64,000 nt of DNA from Asterochloris sp. CNOR1 (Eukaryota > Chlorophyta > Trebouxiophyceae > Trebouxiales > Trebouxiaceae): positions 3,906,001-3,970,000 of the forward strand of contig OZ017746.1 in the NCBI GenBank assembly GCA_963969365.1, in the 5' to 3' direction. Every line of letters begins with the position of its first letter. Position 1 is the stretch's first letter. Under the pieces are notes generated by a model, which saw only the letters and a list, made by a program, of their open reading frames with translations, ran no database searches and was not told the origin of the DNA. Position numbers and translations under genes: made by a program. This document shows positions 1-9,937 of the stretch, piece by piece.

Positions 1-875
1 CAGGGTAGCAGCACCTGCACCTGTCTGCTGGGGGCACAAGCAGCACCAGGCCGGCGCACCGTGAGCGTACAGGCTGGCTGGCTGGAAGACGGCCACGCAC
101 CCGGCCGCCTGCAGCTTGCGGTGGTCCTCCTCCTGCGGCAGGCACCATGTCCTGTGAGAGACGGTGGGGGGAACGTTTCCTCCGAGTCATGGCCTGTTTG
201 GGGAAGCGGGCGGAAGGGCAGGTGTGCCAATGCGTTACAGCCAGCACGACAGGCAGCTGCACCACTCCTTGGCGCCAGGTGTGCAGTGCGCATGCAGCAG
301 ACGAGCAGACAGCCCTGCTGCGCAACAGGCGCTCCAAAAGACCTGCCAGCTGGGGGTGCGAGGCTGCCTTTCCAAGCATGCAGACCAGTGGCCCTTGGCA
401 AGACGGTGAAGGTGCTGGCGCGCACCAGACTCGCTGGGTAGACACCGAAGTCCTCGTGCGCCGCGAACTGCAGCAGCAAGGGCAGCTTTGGCCATGTAGC
501 CATGGGCAACCGCAGGTGCAGCATACAGCCTGGAGCTGACCTGTGTGGGGTTGACATAGATGGATGCAATCACGACGTCAGCGTGTGCCCTGCAGCGGCA
601 TTGGATCTGAGGCTGCTGAGCAGCCATGCCTGGCCTTCACGCGCAAACAATCACACTTGCCGGGCAATGTCTATCAATGAGATGTGTCCAGCATGCAGGT
701 AGCCCTGCACCAAGGCAGCATGTCTTCAGGGTCCTTCCACGGCTGTGTCTGCAATCTCTCCTGCAGCTGTGCTCACCATGGTGGGGACCAAGGCAATGCT
801 TTTGCCATCACACCTCTGCTGGCGACTGAATACACGCATGCTTGCAGCATCAGGGAACACTTGAAAGCCTGCCAT
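1..875 (-). CDS. PANC: Pantothenate synthetase (pantoate--beta-alanine ligase), 5' part
   Basis: Makes pantothenate from pantoate, beta-alanine and ATP, in CoA synthesis. Five exons are visible on the minus strand: 777-875, 655-704, 541-589, 426-467 and 60-132. Phases join exactly, and the rest lies beyond the window's left edge. Residues from the chosen ATG at 875 include ALVPTM at the end of exon 1, GYLHAGHISLI (the HxGH nucleotidyl-transferase signature), ADVVIASIYVNPTQF, EDFGVYPASL and LQAAGCVAVFQPASLYAH, all typical of PanC. A second in-frame Met follows 12 codons later (MRVFSRQQR), which is where most PanC proteins begin. No transit peptide is visible, so a cytosolic enzyme is likely. 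The family assignment is firm; exon 6 and beyond cannot be placed. Confidence 0.88.
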
Positions 876-1514
876 CGAGTTGATCCTGCGCCTCCGGGAG
901 CATCATAGAAGGAGATCATACTCTGATCAACAACTGCCGCACAGGTTGCACAAGTGATCAGTGGCTGCTACGTGGTGAGTGAGTAGTACCAGAGGCATGT
1001 GACTATGCCGATTCAATTTGCATTGGTTGGTGATTTGACTAAGGGCCAATGTGAACGAAGCCCCAGCTGGTGAGACCAGGTGGAGTTCCTGTGTAGCCAG
1101 AGATGACTGAGATCACAGGAAGATTTGCAGAAAAGCCGCACCAGCTTTTCCACTTGTGCCCAGGTCATCCTGGTGCTGGTCAGTGTGAGGTCAAGCTGAC
1201 AGAGCAAGGCTTCCTTAGCAAATGGTTTTGTCTGAGGAGGTGTGTGGTCGAAGAAGGTCAGGGCCTGCTCTGTGAAATGGCCAAGGCTGGATGTAAGGCC
1301 AGCAAATGCTGGACTGTGCAGCAGAGTGTGGTCTTCATCATCGGTGGCTGAGGTCAACCACAGACGCTGCCCTCTGGGAGTGCAGGTCTGCGGCCTGACT
1401 TTGCTGTGCAGGAGGCGGCTACAGCTTACTTACAAATTCGATGTGTGGTCTAGCACGTTCACAAACACTAGGGACACTCGATGGAACTGCTGCGAAGAGG
1501 TGGTCACACTAAGG
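876..1514. other. Intergenic stretch between PANC start and Lin0512 stop
   Basis: Between the minus-strand Lin0512 stop (1515) and the PANC start (875). An uninterrupted minus-strand frame covers 1013-1357 and reads about 114 codons. It resembles no family I know and has no clear splice link to PANC. It may be Lin0512 3' UTR, the PANC promoter or leader, or an unrecognised exon. I see no RNA gene or mobile element. Confidence 0.4.
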
Positions 1515-2937
1515 CTAAAAACCAATTCGAATGGAGGCATTGGCCATCAGTGACTCATCCCTGGCCTGCAGGTGTGCACAGAACAGCATGGAAACACCTC
1601 TGCATTAGCAACAGCAGGCCTATGGTTCCGCAGAGAGGCGGTCCCACAAGGAGGCAGCCACACAGATGTGCGAGACCATGTTGGCGAGCCTGAGGGGTCT
1701 CTGCCAAGCACCAGGTCTCTGCCAAGCACCCGGCCTGCATACGTCAAGACAGTGCACCTTGTGGCCATGAGGTTCCTCCTCTGCCTCATCCCCACTGGTG
1801 TCAGCGTCGACCTCCTCCTTGCTCTGCACATCACCACTCTGCAAGGCGCGACCAAGAGTTGAGGCTGTGAGGTGCTTGCAAGTCACTACCTACCGTTTCA
1901 TATGGGGCTGGTGAGGCCCCAGTGGGATCTGGATGGTAGATCGAGCCAGAGACCCTCAGCTCACCTTTGGGTAGATGATGCCTGCACAGGTCAGGAGTGA
2001 AATTTCGACGTCTGAAACGGAGCGTGCTCAGACGCTGACTCTGGCAATATGCTCGCACCTGAGTGAGACCTCAACCCGCCATGCACCACCTTCACAGTCA
2101 CATTCCCATACTGCACGGAAGAGACAAGGCAAGTGAGGTGAGCCATGCAGGCTGAGTTGGCCATCAAAGTGACAATCAGCTGTGCTGGGCAGACCACCGC
2201 ACCAGCACTGCATTTGTAAAATGCGGGGTGGCAAACACTGTTATGCAGGGCATCACAGGACGCAGATCATTGCCCTCTGTCTTGGGTTTACCGGGATGAC
2301 TTCCTTGACCTTTGCGGTGTCCACCAGCTTTGAGTAAGGGACTCCAATCTGTACCAGATTGCTGACATTGCTTTTATCCGGAGGGGCTTTAAAGGCGGCT
2401 ACAGTGCACAGTGCCAGCAGGAGGAGGCAGCTGAGACTGAGCTTAGCCATGAATCTTGAAGCTCACCGCTCAGAAGAGGACAGCGGACCCACCTTGACTT
2501 TGATCTTCACTTTATCATGTCCTCCTGGCACCAGACTGAGCACTGCAGGCAGGCTGCTGTGCAACAGGGCATCCTTCACAGCACGCACAGATGCCTCCCT
2601 GCAACGGCAGGGGTGGCATGGGTGGGGCTGCCAAGTTGCAGCACCGCAGCTCATTTCAATGTGACAGGTGAAAGCTTTGTCTGGCGTTGAGCTCAGACAC
2701 TCCATGCAGGCCGGCAGTGTCGGTTACAGCATCAGCTGTAGCTCACGTGGGATCCTGCCCATGCTGGTCAATGCCAGTGCCCCACTTAACCTGCAAAGAC
2801 ATGTGTTCAAGAGGTGGGTGATGAGGGTGCATCTTTGTTCACGTGAACAAGCTATTGCTCCACGTGCTTGCCGTGATGACTTTGCTGAATCCCTTGGGGG
2901 TGCGAAGAGTGGCTCCTTCTGTTTGTTTGGTCGCCAT
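1515..2937 (-). CDS. Lin0512 family protein
   Basis: Lin0512 is a small conserved family of unknown biochemical role. Eight exons on the minus strand: 2881-2937, 2747-2790, 2493-2598, 2292-2348, 2059-2110, 1965-1981, 1758-1838 and 1515-1565. All phases join, giving 154 residues, the usual family length. Diagnostic blocks are WGTGIDQHGQDPTEASVRAV, then LVPGGHDKVKIKVKIGVPY, YGNVTVKVVHGGLRSHSG and the C-terminal MANASIRIGF before the stop. Exon 6 is a 17-nt microexon. Exon 7 adds an acidic insert of about 27 residues (KEEVDADTSGDEAEEE) not expected in bacterial members. The ATG at 2937 follows an acceptor-like ttgcag, so a further upstream exon is possible. Confidence 0.82.
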
Positions 2938-3346
2938 CTGCAAGACACATGCCTGCATCAGCCTACATGCGCAGCCATGCATGAGGACAGCATGGCTGGA
3001 CTGATCCAGAGATCAAGCAGGCTGTGCAGCACTCACAGCCAGGGCTGCACTGCAATGAATGAATTTGGCAGGCTGCCTGAAGATGGTGTTTAGCCTTGGT
3101 AGCAGGGCTGCATGCATGCTGACCTGCCAAAGATCTGATCTGAACAAGCTTGGCTTGTTAGGTCTCAAGGGTCTGCTTTGCTTGCAAGCGGTAATGTGTG
3201 ACAAGTCGTGGCATCTAGAGAGCGGGAGATGCGACTTGCCTTCTGTCAACATGTTTGTACAGTGGTTAACTAAGCCTGTTTGCAAAAACATGCACCACTT
3301 AGAGAAACGATATGGGGAGTGTACAAAGTTCCAAGATATACAGCTG
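2938..3346. other. Intergenic gap upstream of Lin0512
   Basis: Lies between the PRC-barrel stop codon (3347) and the Lin0512 start. It should hold the Lin0512 promoter and the PRC-barrel 3' UTR. I see no supported coding exon or RNA gene; the long minus-strand frame at 3013-3378 has no family-like sequence. Confidence 0.5.
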
Positions 3347-6084
3347 CTACTGGCCCTTCTGGACAGCCTGGGGTGCATCCAGTGTGTCCAACCAGCTGTC
3401 TAGAGACTGGGGAGGGGCTGGCGAAGGTGAAGCTAGGGGGTTTGCTGTTTGAGCCGGTCCTGAAAGATAACGAGGTGCATCTCGCCGCCTGGGATCTGGC
3501 CTGCGCTCCCTGATCGGGTCCTGCCTGAACATTCTCTGCTGAGGCTCAGGGCCAGACTGCTGCCGGGCGCCCGTCCACGAGCTTGGGGGACTTGGCTGTG
3601 GGAAGGCATCTGGACTGTCAGCATACTGCGGCGAAGCCTCAGCAGCGGGCCTTGCAAATTGCTGCTCCTGCCAAGCGGGTGCTGGCTGGGCCAACTCTGC
3701 GTACTGCGGCTGGGCAGGCCGCTGGTCAACCTGCAGCTGCATGCGCGACTGCTGGGGAGGCGGCAAGCTCAAGGGCGCCTGCCTCTTGCCTGCCATCCTG
3801 CTGAGCATTGGTGGATCCTGCATGCAGCAGCATGGCCACATGTGTCAGCTGACCTGAGTTGCCCACAGCTCGAGGGCAGACGGGGGACAAGCCCTGGCCA
3901 GTAGCGACATGAGGAGCAGTGCTGCATCAGCCTACCCTGCCATAGACGTCCCTGTACTGGGAGCCATACTTCTCATACCACTCTGCAAACTGGTCGTCAT
4001 AAGCCTTCTCCATATCGTCAACAGGCGCTTCAGGAGTCAGCTTCTCTGCAAGCTGCTGCAGCACCTGCACAGGCAGGACACCCTGTCATGCGCTGGGCCA
4101 GAACAGGGCGGGAGGAAAGTGTCTCATGCAGCGCAGCTTGATCAGTGCGCTGCTCACTGCAGCGCTGAACAGGGCCAGGCAAGGGCCCAGCCCTGTCAGC
4201 TGCATACAAGGTGACACCTCCATGTTTGCATGGGGGAGGAAACCAACAGCGTCCCTCTGCTCAGCGTCCCAAGCTGCTCACCTCGACAGCTGCCGTGCTG
4301 AAGTTGGCCACCCCGTCCAGGACGCCCCTGCCCACCACCTGGACAGCATTCTCACGGTAGGCATAGAGGACAATGGCGTTGTCGGTCACCTGCAGCAGCA
4401 GACCATGCCACAAGAGCCTGAGGCCATGCTTGGAGCTTCATGCTGCATATCAAGGCACACAGGAGGCCTCAGCAAGGTCTGTGGGCTGCGCTCGAGCTTC
4501 AGAGTCCAGCAGGAGCAGTGAGGACATGATTGAAGGAGACGCTGCAGTTGGTCAGCAACTAGACCGCTCTAGCCTGCAACAGATACTACCTTGGGAGGTC
4601 AGCAGCATGCCCAACCTCCACACTCCCTGACTCCTGCACATCCTGTATGCTTGACACCCACAGTGATCTGACTTGTGCACAGCCGGCCTGCCAACATTCT
4701 GGGCCACTCACCTCCTGCACATCCTGCATGCCAACCTCCTTGCAAGTGAGGAAGGCGTCAGGCAGCGAGGGCAGGCCCAGGGCGTCAAACCGCAGCGCGC
4801 CGATCCGCCCGCTGTCCGGGCTGAACACAAAGTCGCGCACCTGAAGAGCAGGGCAGGGCTCGAAGTGTCCAGCCACAGGCAAGCAGGAGGGCGTTTGTGC
4901 AGGGTACCTGCCTTGTGCAGCGCTGCTGCCGCCTGCAGGCGCCGCCTGCAGGCGCTGTGGGGACTGCAGGGGGCCTTGCCGTGCAGGAGGCACCTGCCCG
5001 TCCTTCGTAGCGATGAGCAGGAGTCTGGCCAGCACGAGATGGCAGCAGCCCCTGTGGCAGCAGGTTTGCCTGCTTGTCCTGAGTTGGCCCACTCAGCCAG
5101 ACATCAGATATGACTGGCAGTTAGGGTCCAGAGGGCAGCTGGGGCAGCCCCTCCCCTCTAAACAGCCTGGCTCCAATGCAAACGCATCAGCAGGCTCCAG
5201 ATACCAGTCTTGCAGCAGCACGTAGCCACTCGCCTTGCCCAGAGTCATCCCGGCAGCGGTCTTCACAGGCAGGCCGACCAAGCGCATGGCGGCAGGGGGC
5301 GCCTGGTACAGAGCCGCTGCCGCGCTGTCCACCAGGATCACATCAGAGATCTGGCGCAGCGTGCGCAGGGGCAGGGAGTTTTTCTCCGACTCTGAGACGA
5401 TGCCGTGCCAGCGCTCGCTGGTCAGGCCAGCGACCCGCAGCGTGTAGGGGTCCACCCAGATCTGCACAGCAGGCACGCTGGCCCCTGTGAGAGTGCTGCC
5501 ACTGCAGGTGACTGTGCGGCTGCTGCTTGTGCGCAAAGCATTGCATTGCAGCAGTACTCTGGCCAACCCACAGGTAGCCAGGGTCTGCAGGCAGGGTGAG
5601 CTAGCATGAAAGGCTCACGATGTTGTGATGCTGCTGCTGTCAGTGATGCTGGCAGCAGGCAGCATGGTGCCTGGGGGCAGGCTGTTGTCTACCAAGCCTG
5701 GTGCCAGATGGTAGAGGTGCCAACCTGGGTGACGGTGCCCAAGTTGTTCCCCTCCTTGCGTGTGATGATGGTCTTGCCGGCAACCTGGGATCGCAGGACC
5801 CAGAACTCCTGCCTCTGAAGTGCAACACTCTTGGCAGTGCTTGGGAGCTGCCGCTGCTGCTGCTGGGCAGGCTGCTGTACACTCTGGCTTCTGTTTTGGG
5901 TCTGCTGCTGCGATGCCTGGGCCCTGCATGCATACCTGAGCTTCCACCTAGGCTGAAAGTGTGGCTGCTCCCGAACCCAGGAGTGATGTAGCTTTCTGGT
6001 ACTGCTCACATGCAGCTGCCTGGGGCAGTTATGCAGCTGCATCATAGGCACGAAACCCGGGCTGCAGCCACACAAGAAGATCAA
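3347..6084 (-). CDS. PRC-barrel domain protein, probably plastid-targeted
   Basis: Six minus-strand exons: 5725-6084, 5222-5461, 4712-4840, 4282-4389, 3936-4064 and 3347-3817. All phases join, for about 478 residues from the first Met (464 from the Met pair at 6042/6039). Exon 1 encodes a basic, Ser/Gln-rich leader without acidic residues, typical of a transit peptide, then VLRSQVAGKTIITRKEGNNL, the first PRC-barrel strand set. A second barrel follows: LVGLPVKTAAGMTLGKASGY joined to VRDFVFSPDSGRIGALRF. Cyanobacterial and plastid proteins carry such paired PRC barrels; their role is unknown. Exon 5 is helical and acidic. Exon 6 is Pro/Gln/Ala-rich and disordered. The first exon and upstream DNA are partly duplicated at 7288-7530. 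Confidence 0.8.
4609..4658 (-). repeat. Exon-edge shadow of PRC-barrel exon 3 (donor side)
   Basis: Intron sequence just beyond the donor of exon 3 (4712) repeats the exon's 3' edge: ctcctgcacatcctgtatgc here against ctcctgcacatcctgcatgc in the exon, with a second scrap (atgcccaacctccacactcc) beside it. Confidence 0.6.
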
Positions 6085-6120
6085 GTAGAAACCTAAGGGT
6101 CAAGGGCTTACAGCTGTCGG
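5858..6120. repeat. Direct repeat copy 1 (PRC-barrel exon 1 and upstream)
   Basis: About 260 bp that match 7288-7530 along most of their length. Shared blocks include gggtctgctgctgcgatg, ccctgcatgcatacctgagc, cagctgcctggggca and cacaagaagatcaa. This copy covers part of the PRC-barrel leader-coding exon and the DNA just upstream of the gene. Confidence 0.75.
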
Positions 6121-6234
6121 ATCCTGAGAGATGTTCCCAGGAAATGACGAAGCTGGGCACACTCAACATCCAACTCATTTGTTGAGAGCGCCTAAAGCTG
6201 TCGCGGGCCATTGGCAGGGACCACCCCCACAAAC

Positions 6235-6576
6235 ATGAACCTTCGTGAGGAAGAGCTTGAGGAAACTTTTGGGCCATGCACCGACAAGGTGTTCAATAAG
6301 TCGCCTCGGATCGTCTTGGCCAAGACACGCAACTGCTACTGTTACAGGGACATCGGTCCTGACCGTGTGGAAGCTCCCCCGCCACTCTACTGTGTTGTAG
6401 AGGTTAGTGACCGCACAAAAGGAGTCACCATCAGAGACATCTGGCGCAAGCTGCAGGCTTGGGAGATTGAAGAGTGCGCCCACATGTTCCTTGAAGCCTG
6501 CACACACAAAGGCAGCAACATGTATAACTGTACTTTGGTAGATGAGAAAGCTCCGCTTGTAACCTTACGGATGTAA
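6235..6576 (+). CDS. Unidentified 113-residue ORF
   Basis: Uninterrupted ATG-to-stop frame, less GC-rich than its neighbours. Product starts MNLREEELEETFGPCTDKVF and is rich in charged residues and Cys, with IRDIWRKLQAWEIEECAHMF near the middle. I do not recognise a domain. It lies between the two direct-repeat copies and just upstream of a retrotransposon fragment in the same orientation, so it could be part of that element (an ORF1-type product) or an unrelated captured or orphan gene. No introns are needed. Confidence 0.35.
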   Translation: MNLREEELEETFGPCTDKVFNKSPRIVLAKTRNCYCYRDIGPDRVEAPPPLYCVVEVSDRTKGVTIRDIWRKLQAWEIEECAHMFLEACTHKGSNMYNCTLVDEKAPLVTLRM

Positions 6577-6582
6577 CTACAA

Positions 6583-7290
6583 TTGCTCTGGTCTTGCACC
6601 ATCTGGTACCATGTGGGCGGCCAGGAGGAGCTGCTGGCGAAGCTGCAGGCTGGACAGCAGATTGCCTCACCTAGTGGCTGTGCTGCAACTGCCTATGGGA
6701 CGGTCCAACGCAAACGGCACTGTCAAGCACTGATGCCCACGGTGGCAGATGCAGAACACAGGCAGGTCAGGCAGAGGCTGGCACACGCCCGCCGGCACCC
6801 ATTGCAAGCCTCTGCCTCTGAGCTGACCAGGCTGCAGCACCAGGTGCAAGGTATGCACAAGCACATGAAGCGCAACTACTTAAAGGCCAACAGTGCCAAG
6901 CTTGAGGCTGCATGCAGGGCAGGGCGCCAGTCTTTCTGGACACCCTTTAAGATCTGGACGCAGTCTCAGTGCCCTGTGGATGCTCAAGCGCAGCTTGTGT
7001 ACATGCAGGAACTACATGGCGCGGTGCCGGCGCCTGCCCTGCGAGCTACCTGTTTGCAGGAATCCCGCACCTGACGTGGGCACAACTTTATGTTGACACA
7101 TCACTGCCGCAGAGGTTGAATGGGATCTGTGGCGGGCCAAGCGCGGCCAGGCAGCTGGTCATGATGGCCTGTCTGCAGACGTGCTCAAAGATGCAGCCCC
7201 TGCTCTGCTGGATGAGTTTGTCCACCTGTTGAATCACTTGTTTGCAGGCGATATCCCTGATGCATTATCCATGGATCTCATCACAGCTGT
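6583..7290 (+). mobile_element. Truncated non-LTR retrotransposon (LINE) fragment
   Basis: Two reading frames of an endonuclease/reverse-transcriptase polyprotein. The first (6583-7074) encodes the Arg/Gln/His-rich linker that commonly precedes the RT, with RQRLAHARRHPLQ and FWTPFKIWTQS. After a frame change, about 7097-7290 reads EVEWDLWRAKRGQAAGHDGL, SADVLKDAAPALL and LFAGDIPDALSMDLITAV, the start of an RT domain (the GxDGL... PxxL block). The RT then stops where the second direct repeat begins, before any catalytic FADD-type motif. This is a dead, 3'-truncated copy. Confidence 0.72.
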
Positions 7291-7530
7291 GCTGCCGGGC
7301 AGGCTGCTGTGCTGGAGGGTGCAGTCTGACTTCTGTCCTGGGTCTGCTGCTGCGATGACTTGGCCCTGCATGCATACCTGAGCTTCCTCGCAGGCTGGCA
7401 GTGTGGCTGCTCCCAGGAGCAAGGTAGCTTTTATTGCTCAGATGCAGCTGCCTGGGGCACTTAAATTCGTAGCAGGCTGCAGCTCACAAGAAGATCAAAT
7501 AATCCAGGTCCAGGCCTTACAGCTCTCGCG
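7288..7530. repeat. Direct repeat copy 2 (decayed PRC-barrel leader duplicate)
   Basis: Second copy of 5858-6120. On the minus strand it still reads RKLRYACRA followed by SQQQTQ, as in the PRC-barrel leader, then hits a stop. It has small indels and no barrel domain downstream. It directly follows the break in the retrotransposon fragment. Confidence 0.75.
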
Positions 7531-7762
7531 GCAGCACTACAGGGCTGGCATATCCCCACGCAGCAGGCAATTGCGTTACTGACATCATACTTGAGCACTC
7601 CTGCTCGATCTGCTCCCTGGCAGCACTTCAAGAATTGTTCCCGCTGGAGCCCGGCCAGCACTTGATGTCCCGGAGGGACTAAGAGACGTCAACATTAATC
7701 TGGAGAGAAAGACTGAGAGGGGCCCAGGCAGCAAGGCCAGGCGTGAGGCTGGAGGTAGCCCC
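7531..7762. other. Gap upstream of the COV gene
   Basis: About 230 bp between the second direct repeat and the COV start; expected to contain the promoter and leader. I see nothing else in it. Confidence 0.4.
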
Positions 7763-9476
7763 ATGGCAAGGGGGGATGGCAGCGGTGATGGGCAGTCCAG
7801 GGATGCAGACGCTCTTCTAGACCCCGAAAGGGCGTCCCCAAAGGCCAAGTCTCCCAAGCACAGCGCCTCTGCGTCCACTCGAGAGGTGGGCACATCACAA
7901 ATGCTTGAGGCAGAGTGCACCGCCTGCAGGCTCCCTGCCCTTACCTGTTTTGAGTGGCATGAGCATGTATCAGGGCAGTCATACCTGCAGGCCATCAGCT
8001 CCATGGCACACAGCTGGGCCTCTCGGCGCTTTCTGAGTGGCTGGTGAGGCTTCACGTCCCTGTCCAGTGTTTCGCCAGTCCTTGCCTGCATGTGTGCCCG
8101 GGCACAAGCCTCCAAGCAAGCCCTGCACCCTCTGCAGCGCCGTGTTGTTCCCGATGGTGGTCACGGTGTACATCACATGGTGGTTCCTTCAGTTTTTTGA
8201 CAACTTCTTCTCGGTGAGGCCTTGAGCTTCAGCGGGACACATGCATGCTGCATCTCTGCAACAGCACAGCAGGCCAGATGCACACATGCTCTGCACACTT
8301 GCACCACCCCAGCAGCTCATCGAAGCTGCCAGCAGCCCAAGCTGCATGTATGGCTTGTGCATCTGCAGTTTCTCAGCAGTACATGAATTGAGGCATGGGT
8401 CGCACCTGCCAGCAATGATATTGACAGCCCCATTGCTACAGCCAATATATAAAAGCATGTTTGGCATCCACATCTTTGGGCTGGGCTTCCTGACATCCAT
8501 GGCATTCATTTTCATGACAGGTGAGTTAAGTGCTGCAGGGGCAGGCTTGAGGCCTGCCTGCTGCTCTTGAAGGTAGCCTGGTGTCCTGTCTAGACTCTGA
8601 GTCAGAGATGCATGGGGCCGCACTGTCAGTGCGACCCTTTGCTTGCCTACAGCGCTCCATCTGCTGCCCGCCGCTGATGCATTCAGTTCCACTGAAGTGC
8701 CATCACATGACAGCGCTGTGACATCACCGTGAACATCCTGTGGCTGTAAGCTGTGTCTAGGTGCAACAAGGGTTTTGCACACCCTGCAGGGGTGTTTGTG
8801 TCATCCTACCTGGGCGGCCTGCTCCTGTCGTTGGGGGAGTGGATCATCAAGAAGCTCCCGCTGGTGAAGCATGTGTACTCCGCAGCCAAGCAGGTCAGCG
8901 CAGCAGTCAACCCCAGCAATGAGACCGCGCAGTCCTTCCGCGAGTGCGTCATCATCAGGCATCCCCGGCATGGGGAGTTTGCCTTTGGCTTCATCACCGG
9001 GCAGACCACGCTTCAGGTAAGGGGAACGTCTCCCGCACATGCCGGCCCACTGCCCTTTTGCTTTGCTTCCTTTACCCCCCAGGCTGCAAGCAAGTTGATC
9101 CTGGGCAGTCTGCAAGTCCCGCTGCTGGCCTTTAGCACTGACAGCACTGCTGTTTGCTTCACGCCCCAGCAGCTTTGCACTGTAATACATGCCTGGGCTG
9201 CCGGCCTGCATGCCCAGCTGCTGGCTGAATGCTTGACCAGCAATGGTAGCGTCTGCCTCTGACCTCAGCTTGCTTTGCTGGATGTAGGACGCAGATGGCG
9301 ACCTGCAACTGTTCAGTGTATATGTGCCCACCAACCATGTCTATGTGGGCGACGTGTTTCTCTTATCTAAGCAGGACATCATCAAGCCAAACTTGTCTGT
9401 ACGGGAAGGCCTCGAGATTGTAGTGTCAGTAGGCATGGCCCTCCCGCCTCAGTTACTTGCAGGCAGCCCCACATGA
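7763..9476 (+). CDS. COV1: COV/LCV family (DUF502) membrane protein
   Basis: Six exons: 7763-7885, 7991-8043, 8138-8213, 8442-8520, 8790-9016 and 9288-9476, with exact phases, 248 residues. Exon 1 is a charged, Ser-rich cytosolic N-terminus. The first membrane segment is VLFPMVVTVYITWWFLQFF, then IFGLGFLTSMAFIFMTG and SSYLGGLLLSLGEWIIKKLP, followed by the conserved soluble part: HVYSAAKQVSAAVNP, IIRHPRHGEFAFGFITG, VYVPTNHVYVGDVFLL and VREGLEIVVSVGMALPPQL just before the stop. Arabidopsis COV1/LCV proteins act at the Golgi/trans-Golgi in trafficking and vascular patterning; the algal role is not known. The start is the first in-frame ATG; the weakly conserved N-terminus makes it less sure than the rest. 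Confidence 0.9.
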
Positions 9477-9937
9477 AGCCCCACATGAAGCAGCATTGCA
9501 TCCTGTCATGGGCAGTTCGTAATTTTCCAAGCACATTGGCCAGAAAGCAGAAGGGGCAATTCGGGGCAATAATTGTGAGATTGCTGACGGCTGCCTGGGA
9601 CGGGCGCTCTGGTTGATTGCTCATCGACCATTTGATCACGCAGTGGCAGTATACAGGCAAGTTTACCCTGCCGGTCACGTCCAGACACAGCTTCCACTGC
9701 TAACACATCAAACCTTGGCAGAGGGCCCTCTCAATCAGGGCAGGATGAGGGCCAGCCTCGACAGCTCGAGAAGGGGTTGCCTATGCAAGACACAGGAGCT
9801 GTAGACCTAAGGTGCTGGCCTGCTTGTCCTGATGCACCTAATCCATGATGCTCTGCATCAGGAGCTGGCACCAGTGCATGACCTGCTTTGCCACAAGTTG
9901 TAGTTGAATGGATGCGCATTGCAGGGGCTCGGGTGCC
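9477..9937. other. Gap between the COV gene and crescerin
   Basis: COV 3' UTR and crescerin promoter. Just after the stop there is a short tandem repeat (gccccacatgaa twice, 9466-9491). No coding exon is supported. Confidence 0.4.

Noticed and set aside
2253-2450. Minus-strand ORF with a convincing signal peptide (MAKLSLSCLLLLALCTVAAF)
   Set aside because: Its C-terminal half is Lin0512 exon 4 (2292-2348), entered through an acceptor at 2348. The signal-like part is intron sequence; family homology and phase support the Lin0512 model.
5093-5222. GC donor (AAG followed by gcgagt) for PRC-barrel exon 2
   Set aside because: A GT donor nine bases on (TAC followed by gtgctg) keeps the frame and gives a better PRC-barrel alignment.
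7585-8115. 176-residue minus-strand ORF over the COV 5' end
   Set aside because: The plus strand here carries COV exons 1 and 2 with matching phase; the antisense frame has no recognisable content.
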